Shown here in pieces: positions 13,101 to 28,361 of a stretch of 64,000 nucleotides of DNA (position 1 is its first letter; each line of letters begins with the position of its first letter). The DNA lies in contig NC_083598.1 of NCBI RefSeq assembly GCF_020882245.1, positions 30,789,858 through 30,853,857 of the forward strand. The letters run 5' to 3'. The stretch is from Rhopalosiphum padi. Its lineage: Eukaryota; Arthropoda; Insecta; Hemiptera; Aphididae. A model generated the notes under the pieces. That model did no database searches and was not told where the DNA came from. It saw only the letters and a list, made by a program, of their open reading frames with translations. The translations under genes and the position numbers were made by a program.

Positions 13101-16100
13101 TATATAATTCTCCAATCAAATATGTAGGTGTAAACCGAATAATCACATGAATGATAAATATCTTTAGTTGGTAGTCAAATAACATTAATTTCAATAGAAA
13201 ATTACATACATTTATTTTGATTCAAATTAAAATATTGCAAAGGTTCTCAATAGTTTTAAATTTTCCCAATCAACAATTTATTACATTAGCCGTTATTTAA
13301 AATATTTTAAACTAGGTAAAATAATTCTGAATATATACAAAATAAATTAAACAACGTTGCATGAAGTGTGAAATATTTTAGAAATTTTTCAACACAACCG
13401 TTGTATTTCATACCAGATAGTATTGATACATTTCTATAAAATAAGTTGTATAGTCTTAAATTATAGACTATTAAACAGTATACGTTAGTATAAAATAACA
13501 TCTTATATTATAAAATTGAAAATTACCATAATAGTTACCAGATCACTGCTCGAACATTTAATAGAAATAAATGTAATAATTTAATATTATTATTTATGAA
13601 CTCTAAACAAACACATTTATAATGTAAAAGATAACTTTCCCGTTCTTTTATAATATTCACTCAATAGAATTAAATAATGATAATAATAATAATAATAGAG
13701 GTTGTGTCGGTTTGTACAGGTGTTGACTACGACGACGACAACGACGGCTGCGATGATAACAGCAAACTCACCGTCCGGTGACGCTCGACAACAACTGTTA
13801 AATCAGAAACGATATTCGGTCACCGACCTAATGGACAAACTACTGGAAGACATATACAGAGTGGGTGGTGGTGGTGGCAGTGTGGCCTCTGAATCTTCAA
13901 CAGATCAGATGAATTGGAGTGATAGCGGCGGTAGGCCAACGATCTCCTCAAGCAACGGATGGTCTAAAAGACTGACGAGAAAAAGTAAAACTACACTAAT
14001 CCTGTTTATCACGTTTTATAATTAATTTATAATTAATAAACGGAGTATGTGTAAATTTTTAGCCCCTTCTTATTTAATGTATTTGTTAGTCACACTAAAA
14101 TAAAAATCGAATTTTAATTTTTTTTTTAACGGGGGTCAAATTTTTATATAAAAATAATTAATCATTAACAGAAAAATATATAGACTATATATTTTGTATA
14201 CTATGCATACTATATAGACTTGAATGTATAATAATTTATCTATAATATAGATTCTATATGTACGAAATTTTGAAGTGAAAAATTAAAATAATATGAATTC
14301 TTAAATTCTAAAAATGTTTATTTAAAATACTTAAACAAGTTAATTACACTACTAACAGGTGTTACAAACTATAGTAATTATCGTTAATAATTTATAATGA
14401 AATATGGCTATTTCTTCTTTTAATGAATACAATAGAAATACGATGTTTCTTTTATACAATAGAAAACGATGCACCATCGCATATGATAAACTACAGAATA
14501 GATACTAAGTCAAATAAACGATTCGACTTAAAACAAATATTATACTTTGAAGCCAAAATTGATAATATGTGATGCATCTGCAACGTCGGTCAACATAAAA
14601 TGATCGAGTGTCTAGTGTAAAATAACGGATAAAAAAATGAGTTAATATTTGTTGACAAAAACTCGTGATTATTAAGTTGATAACAGCTGTACAAAGTGCG
14701 TATTGATATAGATAATAATACTAATTCGTAAAACGTTATATGTATTGGGGTCTTCGTGAACCGCCGAAAACCACACTATAGTCAATTCATCCAGCACATT
14801 TTTATTGACGGATACATTCAGTGTATATTATATTATCTACCATGACTACAAATTGTCATAGATAATAGGCTAATGTATGCATATTGTTACAATATTATTC
14901 CGTCGGCGTACGGACGATGAATATATTGCAATTGAGCGAAAATAATATCGACATTCATATCGAAGACTATTATACCTACAGCTGTTCACTCTATATTTTA
15001 TATTTATTTATACATATTATTGTGTATGTACGTGCACGCCCACCTAGAAGTATAACTCTGACAGGGCTGAACAAATCATTATAATAATTTATTACTCAGC
15101 TATAGATACATGATACTCGTAGTTACTGGGTTTTGAATGCACGATCTATTTTAAATAATTTAATATAAACGCACGTAAGTCTCGTTCACACTTTTTTCTT
15201 AATTCGATGCTGTCAACGTCTATAACCGTATCGTTTATACGTTATAAATACTGTGTCATGTGTTTATATAATCAGTGGTGATGGGTATAGGTACTGGAAC
15301 CAAAAAATCATAATAATTTATAATTTCTTTCTAGAGTCACCCTTTCAAAGTTTTTACCTAGAATTGATCAGAAAAAAAATATGAAAATATTATATTATCA
15401 ATATCTTAGATAGTTGACTATCTGACTAGGTACAAAAATTAATCGAAGATGACGAATAAAATAATTGTATACGTTTTAGTTTTGATTATACATCTATACT
15501 TTATGCAATCGCCTTTATATGAATTACCAATATAACATATTATTTTAACCGTGTAAAATACTAATCAAATTTAGATTGGTATTAATTTTAATAGCTATAG
15601 TTTATAAACTCCCCTCTTCTCCAAAAAAACATTGCACCACTGTGTTATATACTTAAATATACTAAGCCCGTTGATACTAGTAATAATAAGCGTACTGAAT
15701 AAAGTATAATACTATATATAACCTAAGTTCCGCTCCATCTCCCACGAGTGAAAACTTCGTTTTATGATATTATATTGTATTTTAGAATGGAACTCGCAAG
15801 CTAGATAGAGGTAAAATATTCTCTTCGTCGCGTCGTGTCATTATATTTCGCTCATTATTTCCCGCTCGTGCGCAAGTAAACATCTGCTCAAAAATAATGT
15901 TAAAACATCATGTGACTTTGCGTAGTCGTCCACGACAATCATTTAACTATACGCGTCACGTTTAAAATTCATACTGAAAATAAGAATGAGATGTGTATAT
16001 TATATTTTGTTTGTCATAGGAGCGAAAATACAAGATATTATGCGAGAATGCTGACGAAATGAGATAATTATTTTTTTCCTAAAAATGGAACGTGTAAAAA

Positions 16101-19100
16101 TAAACTGTAAATTTAATTAACAAGCTAATCATTGATTGATTATAGTTCTGACCATGGTCGGTCGGGTGTAATAAGAAGCATAAGAATGTATCCACAAAAA
16201 ATTTTTATCAAAATTGCTGGTTTTATCACATTGTGATGAAAATATGTCTTATGATAATAGTTGATCAATCATTTATGTTTCAAAGAAAGCAATTTTACAG
16301 GTACGTGAAGTTGGTCCATCCACGATTCCTATAACTTTGAAATTAGTATCAAACTATAGTGTCTTATTTGCAAAAATTTGCGAATCCACTTTTAGAATTT
16401 TAAAAGTTTTAATCCAGCCCACATATGGTTATAACTAGGTTATAAATCGATAATCTGCATGGTTATAATTATATACCTAGAATATACATTTTGATAATTC
16501 TCGAAAATTTAGACGCATATTTTGAAATTTTAGAGCGACACGGGTAGGCTACTATGTTACTAGGCTACGTGAATTTATTATATACATTCTAATTGGCATG
16601 CTAACTTCACGTACATAAATTGTAATTTTCTATTTTTTTTTCAAAAATGTAATTTGTGTGGTTTTAAACTATTTCACAATAAATTAATAAATAATTTAAA
16701 TTCAACAAAATTATCAATTGCAATATTTGATATCCATATTGTATTATAAATTTAAAAATAAAAATTGTACTGTCGCAGATTTTATTGCGCGATTTGAACT
16801 GTCGGCTTTTTAAATACATTATTTATACTTACTGATAATGCATACAGAAAATAGTAGGTATATTTTGTAACATATTATTGTCATCGCCTGATTATTAGAA
16901 TGAAAATGTTCATTATTTCATTCAATGTATACTAAGTCTGTAAATATAAAAAAAAAAAATGATAATATATTGTATATTATTATAATATAATATGCTACGT
17001 GTGTAGGAATATTGTGTACCTATGTATTGTAAAACAATAGGTACGACACAATTGACAAAAACAAGATTATTATATATAGGTATTATATACAAAATGTAAT
17101 AATCTTACACGAAACATAAGTCGCAAAAACAGATTCCTCTCACGTGTTTAATTCTATAAATAGCAAAATAGCATAACAAAGAGAAAGGAGAGAGAAAGAT
17201 ATTGTGACAAATTCGTACAATATATACATCCCTATATTATAATATAATATATTCATACATAAACGCGATTGATTTATTCAGAAAACAGTCCAAACATGTT
17301 TAACCATGTATAAATTAACCAAATTACTGGCCATTTGTCGAAGGCAAAGCTTTAGTGATTGACAGAGATTTACTTGTTTGTGTTTCCATCCGACCAAATC
17401 TGCGGTTTACGAGTACAGTGATACTTATCACTTTCATTTCGATTTCGGAGGAATAAAATCCGTACGAAATCACGTTAAACAAAAGCGCAAGTATAAATGA
17501 TACGATTCAGATAATAGAAAAAATAAATAAGCAAAAAAAGGATTAATTGAATTTGTTACATCACAAAATAAAATTTATATTTGCTTTTTTTTACGTAGTT
17601 AGTGAACTTAGAACGCTTTTTTTATATATATATGTAGATATATTGAAAAAAAATTTAATAATTTTGGTTTCGAGTACAACTAGGTATTTCATGTAAATAT
17701 ATAAAACACGCTTGGAAAGCAATCTATAATACCGTAGATATCACTTATTAAGTAATCTGTTTACCATTGAAATTTTAATAAATCAAACATTTTATGAAAT
17801 GCAAACATTTCCGGGTCTCCTCACTCTAATATTCTGAAAACATCTTTAATTCTGACTGTCTTTGAGCGGGCAAGTGATAGAGGCGGAAATCCAGTTATCC
17901 CTACCTCTACAGAAACTAAATCCGCCCCCGTATTTACGTCAATTCTAGCTGTGCATGCCGTAGTGTAGTATAATATACTGTATAGTATACGCGGAGTGAT
18001 ATGTATATCTTACAGTTATTTTGTACGTTAATCATTATTATTGTTATTAGGCGTAGAAGAGCTGTCTACTACGGTCGACCTGCTCAGGGACCAATTGAAC
18101 GTGTGCTGCGAAGCACTGGTGAAGGCGCTGAAAAGGAGGGACATTCTGATAGCGCGCCGGGACGCCAAGTGCAACATGATCACTGCGCTATTGCACGCGT
18201 ACTCCATGAAACGAAGTAAGTAGCGACCCGACAGTGGATTAATAACATAATTTACCTATGTCACTATACACAATAACACGTCTACTAATACCGTCAGGTT
18301 AGGATTAATGTTTTTGCCTAGCTCATATGCAAATAGGCAATGATATTTTAATCTCGGCTGTTAGGTGAAACGGACGAAAAATGTCCTCATATATTTTGTC
18401 ACGACTTTTAAAAATGCTTCGGCGCAGAATATGATTCGAGTAAAATATGACTATAGTTTATCAATTGACCTTTCACTGCCCGAGTACATAAACATTTTAA
18501 TAGATTATAATCTGACGTGATCGATAGAGATTATTTGCACAGAGACGATTCACGCGACATCATCATATTATACAAATATATTATATGGCACACCAAGAGT
18601 TCGCGTCGCTTACGATCCCGTGAAACCGACGCGAGTTACTGAAATCTTTCCAAACAGCGATTTCGGAATATGATATGAAAGGCTCGTCGGACAAAAGCCA
18701 AACGTTTGTCACTGTCATACACACACTCATACGCACGCACGCACAAATATAATAAAATACAATATACATATCGCGTATTTAAGTGTATACTTAGTCGAAC
18801 ATCGGCGCCCCTTGACCCCTTCCTACGCGTTTTCGTTGTACCGCAACGGAGATAGCGACACCGTGTCTGTACACAATATAAAAACATTATAGCGGTCTGG
18901 ATGTTTAGAAGGTTTTTTTCGGGCAACTGTCAGACTCAGTTTGCGATCGATTCACCGGCGCAAACGACAGCGTGGAGACAATAATGTTTTCATTTCGGTT
19001 TGGGTCTTTTGGCGCACTGCTATTATTGGCGACTGCAAACTCGAATGTTCGAGACGATTGTACGGTGTGAGGCGAAACCACGTGATGTGTTTTGTGTGTT

Positions 19101-22100
19101 TATAGGCCTGATTTGGTACAATATTATTGCTGAAAACGATACATGTCGAATCGTGGGATAAGATTTCGGTTTTATGTTTATTCCTAAATGTCCCTGTATC
19201 GGATCGATGACTGTTTTTTTTTCAAATTAAATACGACCGCAACTGAAAGAAAGAGTATAAAAACGTCGAAACAAAAAACATTACATTCAAAATTATTTTT
19301 TAACCATTCCCCCTAACTACGTTCTTGGTTGTTTTTTTTTTCGTTTGTTTTAATTCTACTGGGATTCAGAATGCATGTTCATTACTCAACTCTGATGACA
19401 AAATAATTCGTTAATATTTTTAAACCCACCGCCCATCCAAAATACGAAGTGTTCAATAATCTACCGCAATAATATGCAACAAATAATACATTTATTTTAT
19501 ACTGGAAACTGATATTGGGTGTTTTTTTATTTTTTTGGGGGGGTTAAATGATAAATGAAAAATAATTATTATAATAGTTTATCTCAATCATTTTGATACG
19601 AAAGGTTTTATAAAAATATAATATAAAGTTTGTTACAAAAATAAGTCTTTCCTCCTAAATTTCATTCTCTCGGCATGGCATTTAATTTTCACTTGAGTCA
19701 CATAATATATACCATAAAATCGTTATACATAGAGTACCCTTAGGGTGTGTAGGTACATATTGTGCACAATTTCTACCTATTTTATCTCGATTCCATTTCG
19801 CACCGCTTTGTTGTTTCTATTTCATAAAATCACATCATTTCCGCTCAAACAAAAACATTTCCGCCGAAAATACTCTTATAATGATTTTTTTATTACCTCT
19901 TTGACGTTTTACATATTAAATATTTATTATACAAATTCAAAATAACTAAGTTAATTTGGAAAAAAATTGTTTTTTAGATCTGACTATTTCACGCGCATAT
20001 CATTATTCAAACTTAAATTCTTTATACATTTCATTCAACGTTTGGTTCGTAAACATAACGATCAAATATAATATATTCAATTGTATGATTGCATAATTTA
20101 TTCTTTTAAATAATTCGATAAATTCGAACTAACGCTTTGGTTTTTATGAATGTTATTTAAATTCATATTCTAAACTCAATTTTAATATTCTTTGTTGTAC
20201 ATAAGCTGGTTATTTTTAACAAAATTAATTATGCATGTATATTTATATTTGAGAATGGTTTGAGACAGATTTTAAAATTTAACTTTAACCAACTAAAACT
20301 TTTGCTATAACTTTATGTTATAACTAAATTTTTCTAAAAAACTCTATTTTATAACTTATGACATTAAATTATTACAATACTACTACATTTACACACTTAA
20401 TCAAAACAAAAATAAAGATCGTAGAATGAAGGTAAAAAGTTAACTAATATTTTTTTACCGTTGATATATTATATTAATATACATATTATATATATGATAT
20501 GCAACAGAAGTGTGATGCATACATACCACTGGCCCCTGTAAAAAATAAAAATAAGTATCCTCCTCTCCCTCCGCTGAGTTAGTTATAATTAGTTATAATA
20601 AGATAGCTATATATAAAACAAGTCCAAACTTACGTTGACATAAGTCCTGGACTTGGTCTATTGTAAGCCACCAACTGTCTTTACCAAACACTTTTCCAAA
20701 ATCTTCATATTATAATCTTACTTATTATATGTTCCGATATCTAACAATAGATATAAAAGATATTTAGAGTGAATCACGATCTAAAAGTCAGCGTTTCAAT
20801 CTTCTATGACACTCGTAGACACACCCTGCAATGAAAACACTTTAATAGGCGAAGGATCGCTTGACGATTGGTTAAAATCGGACACAACTTACCGAAATGA
20901 ATGGCACGTCCAAACGTCTTATTGATCGGTATTGAACTAAAATGCGGTAGCGTAGTTCTGCGGTTTAATGTATGAAGATACGATGTTTTTCTGTTCTTGT
21001 CCAACATTCTTTCCAAATCACATTTCTTTAAAAAATTTTATCCCCGAGATTAACTGTAAGCTTTTTGCATGATTATGATATATTTACGTTAGAAACTACA
21101 CAATTGTATGAGTGTATGACAATTATTTTAAGAAAAATTTATTTTTTTTAATGTATATTATACCTATAGGTATAAGTATTATCTATTATTAAGGATTACT
21201 ATTAGGTCAAACACTCAACAGATACGAAATGACAATAAGTATTAAAGTATATTTATCTTTATATGATATAATTATACATGGCTGTTATTGTTTTTAATTT
21301 ATTTCAGGGATATTTATATATTTATTTTATTATATCAATAAACGTGTAAATTACTCAATTAAATTAAGACGCGCAGGTTCATAAATAAAAATAAATAAAT
21401 AATTTTATACACGTCAGATGCATTGGTCTATTTTCATTTAATAGTCAATATTTATAAAAAAAAAATTCTAAAATTTCATATTAAATAATATTTTTAATAT
21501 TATGTTAAACCATGTTTAGTAGAAAGAAGGAACTATTTTTAAATATTTCCAAAACGCATTGTACAATAACAGCTTAATTGATATTTATTATGTATAATAT
21601 CTCACTTTAAATTGATTTAATAAGATCAAAGTATGTTCTAACAAGATAAATTTTTTAATGAATTTAAATTAAAATGTTCAATATTTTTACATTTAAATCA
21701 ATTTACCTAATTATACATTTATATTTAGCACTAAACCGGATTATAATTTATTCTTTAAGATAATTATTTTAATAACAAGTTATTTTTCGACCTTTTTCAA
21801 TATTTTTTCAAAAATGTTTAAATTCCAAACGTGTTTACTAACTAATTGGAGTATCCCTTGTATTATATTATCAATTTTTAGAAAGGGTTTCATGCATAAA
21901 ACTCTTCAGTTCTTAGATCCTTTTTAAATCCCAAAAAGTGAGATAAGTATAGATAAAAAAGATCAATTCTATAAACAAAAAAAAATTATAATAATAATTG
22001 TCAATTACAACTTTATTAAGTTTTAAGATGATATGTAATTAATTTACTAATGATGTCCATTAAGTTTTAAACTTAGTTCAAAGTTAACTATCTTTTACAA

Positions 22101-25100
22101 CATTATGCCATTGATCTATTTTGTAATGGATAATAAATCGAATTAGCACTATTTTTAAGCTTGAAGATTATCCGGACGATTCTGTAGTAAATATAGACCA
22201 ATGTCAGCACTCTCGTTCATTAGTATTTTATTCGAAACATGTATCAGATAATAGTTAGATTGATTTTTGATGTTAGGATTTGCCCTTTGTCTTTTGCTAT
22301 AAAGTGGATATTACTTAGCAAAAAAAAACATAACTATTATCTAATTAAACACATTTTTTTATCTGCTACCATTATAGAATTAAAATTGAATAAAACATAA
22401 CAAATATCAGTAGTAAAATTGTATTTTGTGTATTTTTAATGCTGATATAGATTCATTTTTTTTTAAATTACATTTTTATTTAAAAAAATTTCAATTCGGC
22501 CTTAATTTGAATAAATTTAATTTTTGAAAAATTACTTAATCTAGTACCTACGAGTGATTTCGTTTTTATTGATAAACTTAGTTTCATTATATCTATATTT
22601 GCCTAATATGTATATTTATAAATAGGTACTTATTTAGGTACTTGTACTAAATATAATAATATAATAATCAGTGTTTTAATATTTAATTTGTTTAGTCTAC
22701 ATTCACAAAATATAATTATTTTTTTTTTTATTTATTATATGCAAATATAACTTTATCGCTACCCCTAGAATCTAAATTATAAATCAACAAAAATTAAGAA
22801 AAACACTATAGAATAAGTAATTTATCATAACGAAACGAATCTATTATTTATTTTTACTTTTTAAACACAAAATACAGAAGTTAAACGTTTATTTTAAAAT
22901 AATGTTTAGTTTTTTTTTATTTTATCTGAATTAATTAAATAGTTTTTCGTAACAAAAGTATTATTTGAAACAAATATAACATGAATAAATAAATAATAAT
23001 TTTTATTTAAACAGAATGATTATGTTTTGATGTATTTCGAAATACGTATGGAACGAATATAAATTATTTTGAACGGCGTGCTTTTTTTAGGACAATATAT
23101 ATGTAAGGTCTAGAATAGAAGGTTGCGCAGTTTTGTTATTTATATTGCTTTAATTTGATCTCACTACAGTAGCAAACGAGTAAAAATTAATATCATTAAT
23201 TCCAATTTAACCGTGTAACAATAAGTGTTAGGCTGTAGATACGCGTTGAAAAAAATCACCTAAGTCGTATACAGTAGTGTAAATAAGATCAAAATTACAT
23301 AAATTCTTATACCTAAATAGTAATTATAATAATGATAATTTTATTATATTTGAAATAATTAATATTTTTATATTATTTTCACGACTTAAATAGGCATTTA
23401 CTTTGAATTAATCGACTATAATCTGATTAATCTGATATTATAAAAGACCAATATTTACGACTAGATATGTACTTGCGCAGTTTGAATAGGTGTAGCTGAG
23501 TCTTATCGATATAGGCGTTAAATGCCGTTAATTATATAGTAATTATTACAAAATAAACTCTATGGTACTCTACATCAATATTATACCTAAGTGACGTTTA
23601 AACATCATATTATTTACGCACACGTGGCCAATCAACACGTATCGATTATTTTGAGACTACTGTAGACGGGCTTTTCGATACATTATAATGATAATATTAT
23701 AATACCACTGATTATATTATATTGATGTTGTACGTATTTGTTTCGTAGAACACTCATAACTCACATTATTGTTAGTAGAACTGATCTGTGATCATTGCAT
23801 ACGTTCCGAGTTGTATCTTGTATGTGTTATGATAAATTTACATTTGAAAATTGGATTTACTTTAATACGTGTAGCATATAATATACCAACTGTAATATCA
23901 TGTTCGTTTATACGATTTAACATAGGGCTTTTATCTTCTCGCACGCTATTTTCACAGAAAACATATTATAACAACTTTTCGATACTACTGGTATTGTTTT
24001 TATTTCTATAGTATATTGTACTGTTAAGATATCTCTTTGTTAGCAAAAAATTAACGTTTTAATATCACAGATCTAGTGGAAATGCGATACTATACAGACC
24101 GTCCGACTATATAATATAGTAGCTTTCAAAGCATAATATTATTAGTACTAAAGTTGTTGTATAGAATATACAGTTTTTAAAATAGCTAAGTTTTTATTAA
24201 AAATCTATTTATTTATTTTTTGTATTTATACTTATTTGTACATTTATTTATTAATTTTTAAATTAAGATTAATTTTAATAAACCATATTCAAATCTGTGA
24301 AATATTTATTAAAAATTAAAGAGACTTTATCCGTCCTAATCAAATACAGTAAATGTAATATTTTGTTTTGTAAATAGAGCTTTTTTTTCAAAGATTAGTT
24401 TATATTTTTGTATGGATCTAGATATTAAGTTTATTAAATTAAATTATTTGAAGGGATAACCTTGCTGTATTAACCAAGTTATAGGGCCTATTCATCTTAT
24501 TTTATGCAACGAAGATTGGTTTCTTTTAAAAATCTGTGAATAACTGACAACTGTCTATTGAAAAAAAATATATAGGTACATAATATCAATATAATACATA
24601 TACCTATGTTTTAATATAAAATATAACTACATCTTAACTTTCTTAGTTTGACTAACTAAACTGTTTAATTTTGAATCCATTATTGTAAAAATTTATTTCT
24701 TCCAATTATGCGACGAATTTTGACCCAAGATAACTCACAATTGGATATACTATATACGATATACCAACAACTGAAGTCAGATTTAGAATATTATATTATA
24801 ATATTATATATAATATTATATCTATGAACCAGAAATTTCTATACAATATGGACTAGATGAAGGATCTATAAGCGCACTTCAATCTGAAATCAAACACTAA
24901 GTACGAAGCATTTGTGTACTTTCAGTTGAAACGCCAAATGGATACTGCCCACTATCCCACTAGAAAACTATACCAATACTTTAATTCCGTAGTCAAGAAG
25001 TATTTCAAATCCCAGGCGCCTATACTAATTTTATCTATGATCTATCGGTTATGGCTAATATAATAAATAGTTTAGTCAATAAATAATTATGTGTAGCACG

Positions 25101-28100
25101 ACAATAGAGATTAAAATTACGACTTACATTCTCTTGTGTAATCTCACTCAGCTTTTGAAAATGTATTAAAACGATCAATTCTTAATATATTTTAATGTTC
25201 CTTTAATATTAAATTATAAAAATTAACGAAGCGTGGCTACATTTTTATAGAATGAAGAATCACCCAAAATCATTACCGTTGCGTCGTAAAATTCTAGATG
25301 ATTATATAAATAATAAAATTTGTATCAGATATTTTACGAAGTTAATCATTTCAGTAATTATGCGGTTTACATTGTATCTAAAACCCGTATTACGGATACA
25401 TTATAGTCAAATCATAATTCCTAATATCCATCACAAAAATTCTTAGTGCACTTTGTAGATATAAAAAGTAGTTGAACCGATCATCAGATCATTTTAATAT
25501 TATGACGAAATCACTCGTTTTTCATCTAAAGTTTAGATGTTTTTCGGGTTTAGATTCTAAACCCGAAAAACGTGCATACAGTTCTAATGTCAACGTGACA
25601 AATTTCACTGCATTCCGCGAGCCGAATGCCTTATTTTCTTATTGTCTTTATATCAATAAGACGGAATTTCACCGGTTTGGACATAAGTGATTTAAAAACC
25701 TTTTACCCGGAATGACGATAAATCGTCGTTATTGGATGATCGCCCCCCCCAAAACAATAACGCTTCCGCTAAACTCCGCTGATATCTCGTCCGCCAATGC
25801 GGAACAATCTCAACCCACAGCCGACAATAATTTACTACCTGCTACTCACTTTCGACAATAATGTATGTCTCGTTAGCCCTCTTAGGTTTACGAGCCTTAT
25901 TAAAATTGTAGCGCGTTCGCGAAACCGTCATCAAGCTGGACTCCGCCGATTAAATCGCCTTCACGCGTGATTTGTGTGTACCTAATACAATCCATTCGAC
26001 TCGACGACGGATAGATAAACTATTCGTTTTTTCGACATAATATATAATATTAATAATATATTATATAATGTCCGTACACTTAACCTCAGCATGTACAACG
26101 TGTATATAGATAATATACGATGTATAGGACGTAAATGAGACGGGGAAGGGGCAGAAAATCATACTCTCTCGCCCCCGGGAAGGGTTGACGGAACGAAGCT
26201 CACCGCACGTGTGCACGCGGGGTAGACTGCCGCCGCCGCCGCAGCGATGGTGTCAGGAGAAGAGGGGTTGGCCGCCGATCGATAAAATCGTAATGCGCAT
26301 GTTTTAACGCACAACAGGAGGAAACGCGTACCATATCAGTGCCGTATAATGTAACGTATAGTAAATTGCATTCTTCATTCAGACCGTCCGGTGTTTGAAC
26401 CGTCATCGCCGTCATCTCGTCCGGGCGACAGCAAGTCGAGACGAACGAAATATTCCTTATCAAAACACATTTGGAAGACGGGCGATGTGATGAATGGTTT
26501 GCTCAACACGTTGAAGAACATTGCCAGTCTCAGTGAGTACCTCTATACCTATACACATATGCATATAATACACACCAGACACGATTATATTGTTATATAA
26601 TATACATATCTGTTATGTATAATATAATATAATATTATGCGTTCGCGTCGTAATAATTTTAAATATTATTTTATACGATCTTCAGACATGATATACCTAT
26701 ATACACGAACGATCATATTATAATGTACACCGCGTTGTTAGCATAGACAGTAGTCCGTATGAATTGTTCTGCGTTATTGTAATTATATTGATGTAGATAC
26801 ACCGTTAAAATAACATTTTAAATACCTATAGTGGCCGCGAATTGTTGTTTTAAACGATTATAATGTGCATTTATATGTAATGACGTGTAATAATAACGCG
26901 TCACGACTATATTATAACAATAATTGTTTATGAAGAATCTTTTTGTTTTTCCCTCGCGCGCACATAATTTCAAATGTATACTCAATGTAATATAGGTATA
27001 TATATATATAATACCTTATGCATTACGGGTGATAAGTACGGTTTTCGGTTCATGTTGACACTTTTCACTCCTCTCCCCGCACCTTTATCGTGATAAACAA
27101 ACACTTCAATGATAACACAAATGGCAAAACGTTGTGAGTATATAATATTCTATAGATATTTATTTATATTATGACAATAGACATTGCAGATACCTGCGGA
27201 ATAGTATTTTGTTATCGTAATAATGTAATATAACATTTCGACTCCATCACGTTCTTTATATAATCGAATTAAGTTTGGTCGATATTTTCTCGTTTGCAAT
27301 AAATGTTAAGTGTTTAGAAAGCGGAATGAGTACCTATATAATATTTTTAGAGTTCGATTCGATCGGTGGAAAACCCTATTATCATTAATGTGCTGGTTTT
27401 TTTTTTTTTTTTTGTTTGGTATAAAAAAAATTGCGGAATTTTTATTTTAATATTTTTTTTCTTTCAAATGAAGAGGTGAGAATCAGCACAAAAGAGTAGA
27501 AAAAATTCCTCCTTAATCATTTTCAGAAGGTAAACCGACGTGACTTGAATCCGACGTTAACCATCCTGTTACGTGGGACGCTTTCAAAGGGATATGACTA
27601 TGATAAAATTATGAATAATATTATTTTTGAGGTAATAAAAATGAAATACCCAATTCAAACTGGACGTTTAGTTCAACAATCGATAAACAATAACATTGTA
27701 TACATATAGTTATTATGGTTGATAATATACACAATTTTAATTTAATTTTCTGCGTACTTTTTTCTTAGGAAAAAAGCAATTTATAAAAACAAACAAAAAA
27801 CAATTTTTTTTTTTTTTTGTTTTAAGACAAACACATATAATATATTATATAATACGTATATATGTATTTTATATATTATATACAGAGTGGCCCACTGTAT
27901 TTGTTCCAGTATATATAACCGTCCGACCACTACATAAATACTCTTTCACCACTCCGCCCCTATACGCCTTCTGACCGAACTTTAAAACTGACATCACTAT
28001 TTATTCAAATACTTTAATGGAAACGGGTATAATTATTATATTTTTAAAATATTTACATTAATTGGCTCTATAAATATCGACCATCGTAGATTCCGAAGAA

Positions 28101-28330
28101 TCGGGTAAACGAAGATTCGATTTAAATTATTATCGTAAACGTGGACACAAGCGGCGCACAGACACTCTGTATAATTTATAATATTATTTTTAACTTGTTT
28201 ACCACAGAAAGTTTTCTTATATACACTTTGATGTTGTATATATGTGGTATATACTCGCGCTCATAAAAGTGTGACGGATAACGACTATATTTTGTTGTTA
28301 AAAATTGCGGCTTCTCTAACAACGTATATA

Positions 28331-28361
<31 letters not shown>

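Larger units (their letters stand above)
8401..13719 (+). other. Intron 1 of TBC1D30, remainder
   Basis: AT-rich intron sequence with long A/T runs. A degenerate tandem repeat lies near 11.9 kb. I see no coding segment or intact transposon. Confidence 0.6.
18216..26382 (+). other. Intron 3 of TBC1D30
   Basis: An 8.2-kb intron. Apart from the candidate nested genes and hairpins listed separately (18.9, 20.5-21.0, 24.7-25.0, 25.5-26.3 kb), it is featureless AT-rich DNA. Confidence 0.6.

Noticed and set aside
14884..15084. 66-codon frame with hydrophobic middle in intron 2
   Set aside because: AT-driven Tyr/Ile/Leu composition and no splice, promoter or homology support.
22158..22310. 51-codon minus-strand frame in intron 3
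   Set aside because: Looks mildly protein-like but has no start, splice signals or homology; frames of this length are expected by chance here.
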